DNA from: Anisakis pegreffii
Taxonomy: Eukaryota; Nematoda; Chromadorea; Rhabditida; Anisakidae
DNA length: 64,000 nt
NCBI GenBank assembly: GCA_035041965.1
Contig: JAPYMA010001321.1
Coordinates: forward strand, 46,773-110,772
Direction of reading: 5' to 3'
Shown: in pieces, positions 37,884-52,612 of the stretch
Layout: each line of letters begins with the position of its first letter
Position numbering within the stretch: position 1 is the first letter of the stretch
The notes under the pieces: model-generated
Told to the model about the DNA's origin: nothing
Seen by the model: only the letters and a program-made list of their open reading frames with translations
Databases searched by the model: none
Program-made: the position numbers and the translations under genes

Positions 37884-39347
37884 TGTAAGGGTCTGAAACA
37901 AAAATGAAATTGCCCTCTTACAGAAAATGATACTTCGTTCGAACTTGACCAAGCATTTTTTGGCGATCCATGGGTGTCGTAGGTTAATCATTTGCAAATG
38001 ATAAAACTTGCATCCGGCAATCTCGATTCAAACACCACACTTAATAATACGGTATTCGAGAAAGTCTAATACCACAACAACGACATGTCAAAAAAGATTC
38101 AAAAAATAGAAATAACATAAACACGAGGCAAAACGCTTCAAAATTTTGGTCGCAACCCGAATTGGGTAATCGTACAGCTTAGTACAATGAAAAAGTCTTT
38201 CTACTCAAACGAAAACGTGCTTTATAACGTACAAAAATTCTCCCATTCCACCAACAAAAAATGCACATTTGAATTGAAAATTTGAGCGCCGTTCAAGCAA
38301 ATGCTGCAAGCCGAAGTTGCCATAACGCTGTGGTGTAGCGATGAGGGTGTACCTGTTGAAATGCTTTGAAGCATCAGTCTTTCATTGTTCACATCCGAGA
38401 CGATGCATCCTGACATTAAGTGGACTGGTAAGTGAACGAGATAGTGTCATAAAGGGGCAGTTGAGAACAACAAAAAATATGAAAAATTTTACCAAACTAA
38501 ATCATGTACATAGTATGTCCTGCTAAACATTGTAATATATCAATCAATTATAGGTTTTGTTGAGAAGATTATGACGAACGAAATCGTCTGTTGTACAACT
38601 GAAGTTTCGATGATTTTTACGAGCATTACGATTACTGAAAAAGATTTGTGTAGCTCACAAAAAACTCTTGAATCCTTTACATTCTTTTCAAGAGTCCTGT
38701 ACCTACTCTGTTAGGTGGCTCGTTGTACCGATTATGTTGTGACGATTGCCGCAATTCTACGAAGGGCGAACTATCGCTTAGCCGAAAGCCTCAACGTCTC
38801 ATCTTAGTCACCTAATTATGTTCATTATATTTTGTTTTATTAATTGTATTTATTATTAATATTTATGTATGGATCACATAATCATATAATTGTATTTATC
38901 GTAATCCAATAACTAACTCTCCAACAGTCCAATCTTTCAATTATGTCTTGAACTGCTTTGGGTAATCTATCATTAATAAAGTCTAATTTGGATTTGTACA
39001 ACTTGAAAATCTCTGTCGGTATAAATATCTCTGACACGTGTCCCATTCGTTCTTCAAATGTTCCACTATATGTAGCAAAATTTTTCAGTGGAAATTATTT
39101 TATTCACCGTATCAAGTAAAACGAAAAACAATCCGCATAAACACAAACTGAGAGCGAAGAAACTCTGCTTGAACCTGAATAATCATATTTAAAATTGAGA
39201 AGATGCAAAATATACACATTTCACAAACTAGCAAAATACATTCGTATTAACAGTTAACATAAAAAGATGCAATGCCAAGCATAGAATTTGGTTGTTTGAA
39301 TAGATTGCACGACTTAAAACGAAAACCGGAACATCTCATCATATCCC
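37884..39347. other. Intergenic region between kinesin 5' end and PEPCK 3' end
   Basis: About 1.5 kb between two leftward genes, so it should hold the PEPCK 3' UTR and the kinesin promoter. An open leftward frame of about 70 codons at 38882-39094 is listed separately. No other element was recognised. Confidence 0.55.
38882..39094 (-). CDS. Unassigned leftward ORF or exon, about 70 codons
   Basis: The frame reads GTFEERMGHVSEIF, IFKLYKSKLDFINDRLPKA and QDIIERLDCWRV before a TGA. It has the amphipathic, charged composition of real protein, unlike adjacent AT-rich frames, and begins without an ATG, so it would be an exon or a fossil. An AG for splicing precedes TGGAACATTTG. No family was recognised. 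It may be a relic of a transposable element or an unannotated small gene. Confidence 0.3.
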   Translation of the reverse strand, partial: FPLKNFATYSGTFEERMGHVSEIFIPTEIFKLYKSKLDFINDRLPKAVQDIIERLDCWRVSYWITINTII

Positions 39348-42300
39348 TTACAATGCAGCGATTCTCTTCTCTTGTGCCTCCATCTCGGCACGAATGTCTG
39401 CTGGTAGATCGGGTCCAACCTAAAATATCGGTCTTCCGGTAAATGATACAATGTACTAAAAAGAGACAAGGATCTGTTGCAGATATTATTCAGTGGCACA
39501 AGAGCGGATGAATGAGACGAATCATTCAAGATGCATTCATTTGAATCGTTCATAAACTTTGAAGGGAACTAACTAACTTACTAATGATAAAGTTGTCAAA
39601 TTCCAGATAGAAATGCTTGGTTAAATCAGTAAATTAGTCACTGAACATTCTTTCAATCGACTAACAAAGTTGAGATAACTCTATAAGAACACCACCTAAA
39701 CCATTGATTTCATCTGATCAAGATGCGAAAATTGGGCGGAACAATAGGAAAAGGGACCGGGAAATCGGAGAGGTTTACCATTATGGTTAGAAAAAGAGAT
39801 TTGGGTAGGCCGAAAATGAGATGGCGAGACCAAATACGCAAAACCGCAACGGAAAGATGGCTGAGAAGAGCGGTCAACTACGGTAATAATGATACTTGGA
39901 ATGACGTTGAAGAGGCTACGTGCGAATATACATTAATTAGATGAGTCAATAAATATGAGATGAGTTTATAAAGCAGCAAAATGAACCTGCTGATCGAAGA
40001 AGTTTTTGACATCCTGGACATCCTCCTGCCAATAATCTTTTGGTACACTCATCAGTTCATCGTATTTGATATCTTTGAGACCTTCCAAGTTGAGTGATCC
40101 TTTTTTCGGAACAAATCCGATCGGAGTTTCTTGTGCAATGCTCGCGTCACCACCTAAACGGCGTATAATCCAGTCCACCACACGTATATTGTCACCGAAT
40201 CCTGGCCACAAGAAGCCACCATCCTTGTCTCTACGGAACCAGTTTACGTGGAATATTTTTGGCATCTGAAATTGCACGAAGAATAACAACTCAACATCAA
40301 ATAATAACGCAATTAAATTTCTCTTGGAAATCTATTTTTGAGAAATACCCTCTCGATTAAGCTTCTTGAATAAACATAACGCGGAGTAATATGATCAGTG
40401 GCCCATTCGATTGAAAACTGCCACTCACCTTACGTCCTTTCTGATTCATATTAATCCAGTGTTGAAGATATTCACCGAAATTATAACCCATGAAAGGACG
40501 CATTGCCATCGGGTCGTGCATCACCGTTCTGCCCTTGTACTCGGCGGCTGCAGTCGCTTCTGATTTGAGGCATGCGCCCGTAAAGATACCATGGTTCCAC
40601 GAGAACGTCTCGAACACCAATGGAACTCCCACAGGTCTATAAACTTCCAAAATCCTTATCACCGTACAAAAAAGCACTAATCGCATACGCAAAAGTCAAT
40701 CCATTAAAATAAGTTTCCATTAGATAACAAAAACAAATCGACTGCTCTGAGTACTCACTATTGGGATCAAATGAGTGATTTGGAAATCGACAGCAAAATT
40801 CTAGATTTCCATTAATCGACAGCAAATTAATTAATTATAAATTCTTGTTATGATTAATTTCAGTTACAATTTATTTCACTTCGAGCAGATTCAGAAGTGC
40901 TACAACAGATCCATTAACAATCGGCTACCTTCGTCCTCCAAAAATGATCGCATCAATCGGAACACCTTTGGGTGATTCCCAGTCTGGATGAATGATTGGG
41001 CATTGACCAGCCGGAGCAGTGAAACGAGAATTCGCATGTGCGGCTAGAGTTTTATCGCCGATATGCCATTTCTCACCCAACCAATTGATCATATCCACTT
41101 TCTTATCCTGGAAACAAATATCATGACAGCGAACCCCTGTCGTTAACAAAATATCGCCTTGTTTGGTCAATCATTTTGATTAAAATTCAACCGAAATTTA
41201 ATTCAGCTACAAATCACACAAGTATATTCATCCTTTTTGAATGGTTGGTGACGAAGCTGAAATTTATTCCATTGCTTCAAATGCAAATAAAAAACGCGTG
41301 CAACCGTTAGAATAAATGAACGATTTCTAAAAATTTCACTTGAATTAATCACAGTTCTATTGTTTGATTTAACTTTTTCGTTTATCACCTTCATTACGAT
41401 TTGATATTTATTCAATTTGTTGCAAATTTGAAATATTTCATTTGATTTCAATTATTTTAGAAAACAGAGGAACCAAATTGGTGTGCCGTTTTGTTTCAAT
41501 TTTTTGAAACAAAATGAATGAATTTTATTACTTTCACTTCATCCTCCAGTCCTTCCCAAAAGTATTCACCATCCGCAGTCTCAGCGACATTCGTGAAGAT
41601 GCTATTCTCCTGGAAACTGGCCATTGCCATAGGATTTGTTTTCTGCGACGTTCCTGGTGCAACACCAAAGAACCCAGCTTCAGGATTAATTGCGTACAAA
41701 CGTCCATCTTCACCGAATCTCATCCAAGCGATATCATCACCTTAATCATTTTGGCTGATCACTCCATAAAACTACAACGTCCAATGCTTGCAACTTTACA
41801 AAATCTCCCTCAAGGATAAGAATCGAGCGATAACGGATAATAGTCTCGAAACGAACCAATACATCTTACTCTCCAGCCAGGTAACCTTGGCTGTAACATC
41901 GCCAGATTGGTCTTACCGCACGCTGATGGGAATGCAGCCGCGATGAAATGCTCCTTGCCATCCGGACCGGTGGCGCCTTAAAATAACTTCTGATAATCAA
42001 AATGATAACGAACACCTGATTTTAACCAACAAAACTGATAGAGAGTATAACTGCGATTGGTTGAATATTCGTAAACCCTTCACCAACCATAAAACTATTT
42101 CTTTCGAATCACATCTATTTCAAGATCCATATTCAAATAATGTTAAAGATTACCGACTAATCATAACATCGCATTCTAATTCACTTGATAGCTTTCTATT
42201 CAAAACTCCGGAATATAAATTGGTGATCGAATTGAAACGAACCCATGATGAGCATGTGCTCAGCCATCCAACCCTCTTCGCGAGCGACATTCATCGCAAT

Positions 42301-44665
42301 TCTCAGCGCAAAACACTTCTTACCCAGCAACGAGTTACCGCCATATCCCGAACCGAACGACCAAATTTCACGTTCGGCTGGACGATGCGCTATGAGCACA
42401 CGGTCTGGATTACATGGCCAGTGATTGATGACACGCTCTGAACAAGTTTCGATTTATCACATGCTGATTCAACTCACCGTAAAGTACTTCATACTCAAAT
42501 GGAAGTTCGTGATTGATCAAATGAACAAAGTGGTACTCCCAAATTATCAGTCAAATCATCTCGCAATATTTTGAAAGCTACGGTTTCAGAGGAAATGCGT
42601 GCAGAAATATCATTCTGAACATTATCAACTATCAAGTACACGTCCCATGATCAACGAAAAGTGATGTTAATCTCATCATACTAGCGTTCGAATTCGAATC
42701 ATGTACTAGTTCTCGACTCAAGCATTCTGAAAATCCAACTGACTGAATTTGCAACCTACCTTTGACCGGACGAGGAAGGCCAACCGAATGTATTCCACGA
42801 ACAAAGTCTTCATCGCCGAGCACTTCAAGGACTTTCGGTGACACACGTGTCATGATACGCATACATAACATAACATACATTGAGTCTGTCAACTGAAACG
42901 GCTCAGTTTTGAAGATGCGCTACGGTGAACAATTCTCCTCTCTCATGAAGCAGTGATAATCCCGATTCATTACGCATCCTTCAGAATATTTTCAAAAGAG
43001 TCAGGATTTTGCCGTCTTATCAGATAGAGTAATCAATATATTAACTTATGCAAATCAATAAACTTGACAACAGTTTGATAATTTTTATTATTCAATGATG
43101 TTTTCATGGATATGTATAACAAAGAGGCTTTCGAGATACCTCAATGCCAATTTTAGAAAGTGGTCCACCGACAGGGCCCATTGAGTATGGAATTACGTAC
43201 ATAGTACGTCCTGCAAAACATTTCATTACTCTGCTGGGCAGTGCTTTCGTTGTTCAAAAAAGACAACTTAAGTGGAACTGTTTAATGCTTCTCGATGTGA
43301 ATCAATGATCTCAAGCTGGATAAACGAAGCTGTTTGGGCATTCTTTTCAAAATCGCTCCCTATCGAAAATTCTCAATGAAAGCAAATTTATGAACAAGTT
43401 CTCGTGCCATTCATGATTCATTTGGAATAGAATTTGAATATTGTCAAGACAAAACGATAAGTTGATTTCGCTCACCGGCCATACAGCCCGGATAACGAGA
43501 ATCTAGCTCTTTAGTGAATTGATCTGGACTCATCCAATGACCCATCATTGGTTCCACTCCGTCAGGTGTATGGCACACTGTCTTATACTTTTCGGGTGTT
43601 ACCATCCACGTCTTACTTTCCACTCTTGCTACATCCTAAACAAGCATTTCAGATCTCGTTATGAAGATGAAATTGTGGACTTCACTGTGTCCATATGAAT
43701 CTACTAGAACAAATTTCGAATTGAGAATCTTCTGGTTAAGTTCAAAAATATTCTGAATCATCAAAACTTCTTTATCTTAAAACATAGCATAACTGCATTG
43801 AATTCAAAGCAGTCATTCAAAGACCTTCTGGTATCCTCGCTTCAAAGAATTTCCGCGCTTATTTCAAATAAACATTGCGCTTTTTCAAACATTGCGCTTC
43901 TTTATGAGAGTGAAGTAAAAGTTGACCTTTGGATCCGTACGGCAAAGATAACTATTCTTGTAGGCCTTCAATTTCGATAGCATACCACGTTCGACCATTT
44001 TGTCAATAATTTCTTGTGCCTCAGCCTCTGATCCATCACAAATATGAATCGCTTTGGGGCGCATTAACTCAGCCTTTTCAGCGATGAAGCGTTGTACTTT
44101 TTTTGGTAGACTGTGAAGATCACCCTAAATCTTGAATATATTAATTCGAAAATTTCATAAAACAACATCCCACTCAACACACCACAACTTCCCATACGAA
44201 CAATCGTCAATTTCTTTCTTTCGATGAATGTACAATTTTTAGCGGTAGTAACGCAAATAATCATATAATTTGTGTGTCAATCCAAAGAGTGAGTTCGTTA
44301 GCACCTTCTCAACAGGAATATGACCGAGTTGTTGTTTAACGACTTCATTGATCACAAAAAAGTCCTTATCGGCCTTTGCACGAAGTGAAGCTCCTTCGAT
44401 GGGTGTACTCTTCACTACGGTTGGTTCTTTCGTTGCATTGCAACGAACTGCATTTCTACAAAACAAAAACATGAATTTGGATCAGAATATCCGTCGTACA
44501 TCTGCACATTTATGTGTTATATGCTGCTGTACTGATCTGTTGAAATTCTTACTTGTTCCATAGCGCCCCATTGGTGCCAATAGCGGATGCAGCAAAAGGC
44601 AAACGCCTTGTCAACAACCTCACTGGCTGATTCAAACAACCGTATGCTCCAATCGACAACAGCAT
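39348..44665 (-). CDS. pck: Phosphoenolpyruvate carboxykinase, GTP-dependent (PEPCK)
   Basis: Interconverts oxaloacetate plus GTP with PEP, CO2 and GDP. Parasitic nematodes also use it to fix CO2 toward malate. Motifs in order (leftward): [106 protein letters not shown] (P-loop kinase motif with the hyper-reactive Cys), [66 protein letters not shown] and [19 protein letters not shown]. It ends [13 protein letters not shown] and stop (39348-39350). The chosen ATG (44665) comes right after TTTCAG-AAG, a probable trans-splice site; another in-frame ATG is at 44677. The first 40 residues are basic with Leu, Ala and Ser, possibly mitochondrial targeting. About ten exons; one intron holds a LINE fragment. 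Confidence 0.95.
39723..39944 (+). mobile_element. LINE reverse-transcriptase C-terminal fragment inside a PEPCK intron
   Basis: The rightward frame of 73 codons contains [20 protein letters not shown] followed by [27 protein letters not shown] with a downstream Ala, Arg and Trp pattern is the familiar C-terminal tail of non-LTR retrotransposon reverse transcriptases. Upstream polymerase motifs are absent, so this is a short 3' (5'-truncated) insertion. It is antisense to PEPCK, between its last exon and the exon ending near 39990. The frame is still intact. Confidence 0.8.
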
Positions 44666-44677
44666 CTTCTGAAACAT

Positions 44678-46995
44678 TGCCTAATGATAACAGAAAGCGA
44701 TAAACGATTCATCGCTATTTGCACGGATAGTAGACGTTCGATGGAACGAAATTTTTGCAAAGTTCTACGAATGCCGATTAATGCTTTCCTTACACAACAC
44801 TACATCACGCTGCATAACAATAAAATTCACTGACTTTTTCTGTAAAGTATGTAAATTATTTAATTGATTCATGTAAGTGACATGTATTTGGGAGTGAAAA
44901 AGAAGTTCTGCTTTTAAGATCTAATGTAGTGACCACAAAATGTGAATAAATGATGCTGTTATGCATTTTTCCAATGCTCATTACCCTATGTTAATTGTAT
45001 GATATTGGGTAAGAATTTGCTTAATGTTAACGTGCTAAATAAGAACCATTTGTATAACAATGTCTCTTGTAGCGAGCGACTGATCCAGATGCACAGGCGC
45101 CGATCGGGATCAGTGTTAGATGAGCTATTTTAGGCTTACGCCAGGAAGAGATTCGGATATCGTTTAGGCATTTTATGGAAGCGTACTCTATGAGAAAATA
45201 AGAAAATTCTCACAAAAATATCTTTGTTTATCGTTTGTTGAAAAATAAGTGCATGATGAAACGTACGCATATTGTTTTAATAGTTTTTGACAGTTACGAG
45301 TAGGAGAATAAAAATTTCTAATGGTAAACATTGAAAAAGAAGACACTCCTAAATGCGAACATACTTGAACACTTCATTTTTGAGAAACAATTCCAAAACT
45401 ACATAGCGGTTCTAAAATCAACCATATCATAAAATACTATTTTTTTAAAATGAAGAAAGTAGACGTTTGGTTGTACACTGTGATGTGATGTTTGTGCGCA
45501 GAGAATGGATAATGATCTATCAAGAGGCCACTTTCAATTCACTTCTAAAATATCGCTCTTCAATATAGATTAAGACTTCAATATAGATCAAACTTGAAGA
45601 AACGACTAAATTATTCGATCAAATTTTGATTATATTTCATTTGTTTCCATTGACGATTCGGTGCGCCTTGTTGTGAATGCACAGAAAAGTCGACTGCTCA
45701 GTAATATAATATCATAAATTTGAGAAGTTGCAATCGGAAAAATATTCATGACAGATAAGTCGCGAAATTGACAATTCATGAAGTTGACAATGAGATCACT
45801 GAATAAATGGTTGGAGTCGCGGATAGAGATGCTTTTCTAATCTTTGGAATATCACTGGGTGCATTGAAAGGATGACATCAGAGAATGCGACAAGTGATAT
45901 CTAGTGATAGAGGAGAGGTACGTACTCGTAATGAGCGAATGTAATTGTGTAAATAAATAACGATACAAGTGCTGACAAATGAGTAAATGCAATCTTCGTT
46001 CCACCATTCAAAACAGAGATTAAGATTGCCTTCTATTGCATTCTTCCTATTTTTACGCACCTCCAACTTATCAATGATCCCATGAAGAGACAAACTAAAA
46101 CATCATAAAATGCAAGACAATTAAATGTAATACAATAACAAGTGTCTAAACCAATGAGTAATTTTAATAGGAATGTTGAATGCTGGAAAATATTTCCAAC
46201 TATAAGCAGTATCTTCATGCAGACAAACATGATTTTTCACCTTTTTCAAACAATATTTCCTATTAAAATCATTTAATTATTTTCAATGCAAGCAAACAAC
46301 ATTTGTGAAGTGTACGTGTACGTTAATAAAGAGATATATTCATTTTTGATGTATTATGAGGCCGATGCAAAACAAAGTCACGGAAGTCCCTCATTGTGTA
46401 CTTTTGTATACACTGTTTAACTGATGATATTTCCAAAATACTGCGTTGAAAATAAGAACTTTTTATCATTCAATGTGATGGGAAAGACAACTCCTCAAGT
46501 GAAATAATCACAATTTTCAAATATTCCAGAAGATCAGTTCATTTTTTCGCTCACTCGTAATCAGATTCTTTGAATTAAGACAATCGTTCTTTCGAGACAT
46601 TTCAAAAGAATTCCAGAAATGCGCACTGAAGTTATGCTAGAATTACGACAGGTTACCAATGTAGGTTCACTATAGACAAAGGTAAAATACACGCTGATAA
46701 AACATTATCAACGTTAACACGATCTTTCATATGAAGCAGGGTCTCTCAACCTGAGGTCTACGGACCCATTGGGGGTCCAAGACGGAATGCCAGGTGGCCC
46801 GGGAGAGGTAGGGATGAGAGGAGGTGAGTGAGGAGTGCGGGAGGGTGTGCGCGATAAGGTAGGGGGTACTAGGGCATCTTGAAATTTTCTAGAGGGTCAC
46901 GTAGCAAAAAAGGTTGAGAAGCACCGGTATAAAGTATTTATTTTTTCTGTGTATGCAAATATAATACGATACTGATGTTAACACGATACGTATCA
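44678..46995. other. Intergenic region between PEPCK 5' end and kinase 3' end
   Basis: About 2.3 kb of AT-rich DNA, presumably with the PEPCK promoter. A small hairpin (CTGATCC near 45080 paired with GGATCAG near 45110) and the MITE-like element at 46737-46927 are the only structures seen. A TTTATT at about 46936 is a leftward AATAAA, suited to the kinase transcript. Confidence 0.6.
46737..46927. mobile_element. hAT-like MITE (non-autonomous DNA transposon remnant)
   Basis: The left end CAGGGTCTCTCAACCT and the reverse complement of the right end, CCGGTGCTTCTCAACCT, form an imperfect terminal inverted repeat of the (C)AG(T/G)G-TTCTCAACCT class common in non-autonomous hAT elements. Next to the left end are the paired blocks GGACCC and GGGTCC. 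Flanks TATGAAGC and TATAAAGT are candidates for a degenerate 8-bp target-site duplication. The interior (about 46795-46870) is purine-rich and far more G-rich than the region. No transposase frame is present. Confidence 0.75.
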
Positions 46996-51100
<4,105 letters not shown>

Positions 51101-51164
51101 CGCCCTTAATCTGCAATTATCCATCCACCTTATCAAATGCTTGTAAACTTTCGTATTCACACTG

Positions 51165-51539
51165 ATGTGCGATCAAAACTCTCGTATGATCAGATCAAAC
51201 CATTCGTTTACGATCAATCCAAAATCGAAAAGTTATCAGCGTCTGATCACCATATTGATTAGAGTTCTACCAAGTGATTGTTTCGAAAACATAGCGCATG
51301 TATCTTCAACAGTAACTTCCTACGGCTGTGAAAAACGTTTTGAGATTGTCGGAGAAGAAGACGAAATTATCGCTCTACATGTGAATTTCACCACAATATT
51401 GACGTTATCAACTGAACAATTCAATCATCTGATTCATTTACTTCACAAACAAAGTGTTCGCAATAGAGACCAACACCCACTCGGTTCCAATGAGAATTTG
51501 TTTTTAGAACTTTCATACTTTAAAAAATCTGAACGGTGA
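51165..51539 (+). CDS. Unassigned ORF, 124 codons, divergent from the kinase
   Basis: An uninterrupted frame starting 65 bp from the kinase start codon on the other strand. It reads SYQRLITILIRVLPSDCF, RFEIVGEEDEIIALHVNF, LTLSTEQFNHLIHLLHKQ and RDQHPLGSNENLFLELSYF. The alternating hydrophobic pattern followed by a helix looks like a folded domain, but no family was recognised. It may be spliced to the ORF at 51718-52329. It could also be a frame fortuitously open within the kinase 5' region. Confidence 0.4.
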   Translation: MCDQNSRMIRSNHSFTINPKSKSYQRLITILIRVLPSDCFENIAHVSSTVTSYGCEKRFEIVGEEDEIIALHVNFTTILTLSTEQFNHLIHLLHKQSVRNRDQHPLGSNENLFLELSYFKKSER

Positions 51540-51717
51540 TACTGGATAAACTAAAAATTCAAAAATAAAACCAAAAACTAAATAACCTAAATTTAAGTAC
51601 CAATCTCCCAAATCCGTATCCTTCACAACACAATAAATAATATAACCAACCACCCCCAAAAATGAGTATTATAAACAATGTGTTACAAAATCAAATGATT
51701 CGTAATCATAGTTTCTG

Positions 51718-52329
51718 ATGCGAAAATCTCCATGGATCGATGACCGTAGTCAAAATTTCTTTTCGTTTTTATACACTATAAAGCAGTTTGTTTTTCGACA
51801 GATGATAGGACTCGAAAATTTTTCAGTATATTCGCTGATATATAGAAATTATTTGCGATACTTGTCCCTGGTCTATTTGCAGTTCACTTTATTCCGCTTT
51901 GAATTTGTCGTAATTTCATTCATTGGAGCAGCTCTTTCAGACTACAAAAGGCGATTACGATTAACTCCATCACAGATGCAAACAATCGTTGAGGTTACAT
52001 GGCGTTTTTTGTATTACATCATGCGAGACCACAGCAACAAAGTGAAATTGGTCGATGAGTTTTATTTCACGAAATTATATCTTTCGTACAATTGCGACGT
52101 TACGGTGACAACAATCCAAGTGGGACGTTCTGGTGTGAGAATGCTAGTGAGGTATCAGGGGCTCCGAACAACCTCTTGCTTTAAGTTAGGCATGCGGGGC
52201 CGATCTATACCTCATCTTAATGTACCAAAACGGCTAGCGCCAAAACGTCTTGTACGCAACGATAACAGTAATAACAATAACAGATTCAACAACAACAACA
52301 ATAACAACAACAATATAAACTCTCAATAA
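51718..52329 (+). CDS. Unassigned ORF, 203 codons, with Asn-rich tail
   Basis: This is the longest uninterrupted frame in the window. The first 70 residues are hydrophobic and may be intron, because a CTCTTTCAG acceptor at about 51933 is followed in frame by DYKRRLRLTPSQMQTIVEV, RFLYYIMRDHSNKVKLVDEF, YLSYNCDVTVTTIQVGRSGV and MLVRYQG. A basic stretch (PKRLAPKRLVRND) leads into an Asn run coded by AAC/AAT repeats, ending INSQ. No family was recognised. It lies rightward between the kinase start and the PWP2 3' end. LTPSQMQ with a following helix echoes LSTEQFN of the preceding ORF, which hints that both are exons of one gene. Confidence 0.45.
   Translation: MRKSPWIDDRSQNFFSFLYTIKQFVFRQMIGLENFSVYSLIYRNYLRYLSLVYLQFTLFRFEFVVISFIGAALSDYKRRLRLTPSQMQTIVEVTWRFLYYIMRDHSNKVKLVDEFYFTKLYLSYNCDVTVTTIQVGRSGVRMLVRYQGLRTTSCFKLGMRGRSIPHLNVPKRLAPKRLVRNDNSNNNNRFNNNNNNNNNINSQ
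52258..52322. repeat. (AAC/AAT)n repeat coding for Asn
   Basis: About 60 bp of AACAACAAC-type repeat forms the Asn-rich C-terminus of the rightward unassigned ORF. If that ORF is not translated, this is just a microsatellite. Confidence 0.8.
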
Positions 52330-52612
52330 ATCATTCCCGTAATCACAAATGTTATATTCGAACAAGTTCACGCTTTCTGCTTCAAACGACGTGCGTTCAG
52401 TATATATTCTAACGAATATTTGTTCTGATCACATCTGAAATAGATTCACAATGTAACCGCATCACTGATCAGATAGGGCGATGGCGAGTCAAAAATCTAG
52501 AAATGAAAATGAACGAATGTTCATCATCGATAAATTACCGCTGTCGCCCTCTCAAACAAACAGGAAAAAGTGAACTCTGAAAACGTTTCTCAAAAGAACG
52601 AAGAGTAAAATA

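Noticed and set aside
45060..45130. tRNA-like or structured RNA suggested by CTGATCC/GGATCAG pairing
   Set aside because: Only one 7-bp stem is found, with no cloverleaf, anticodon arm or promoter boxes.
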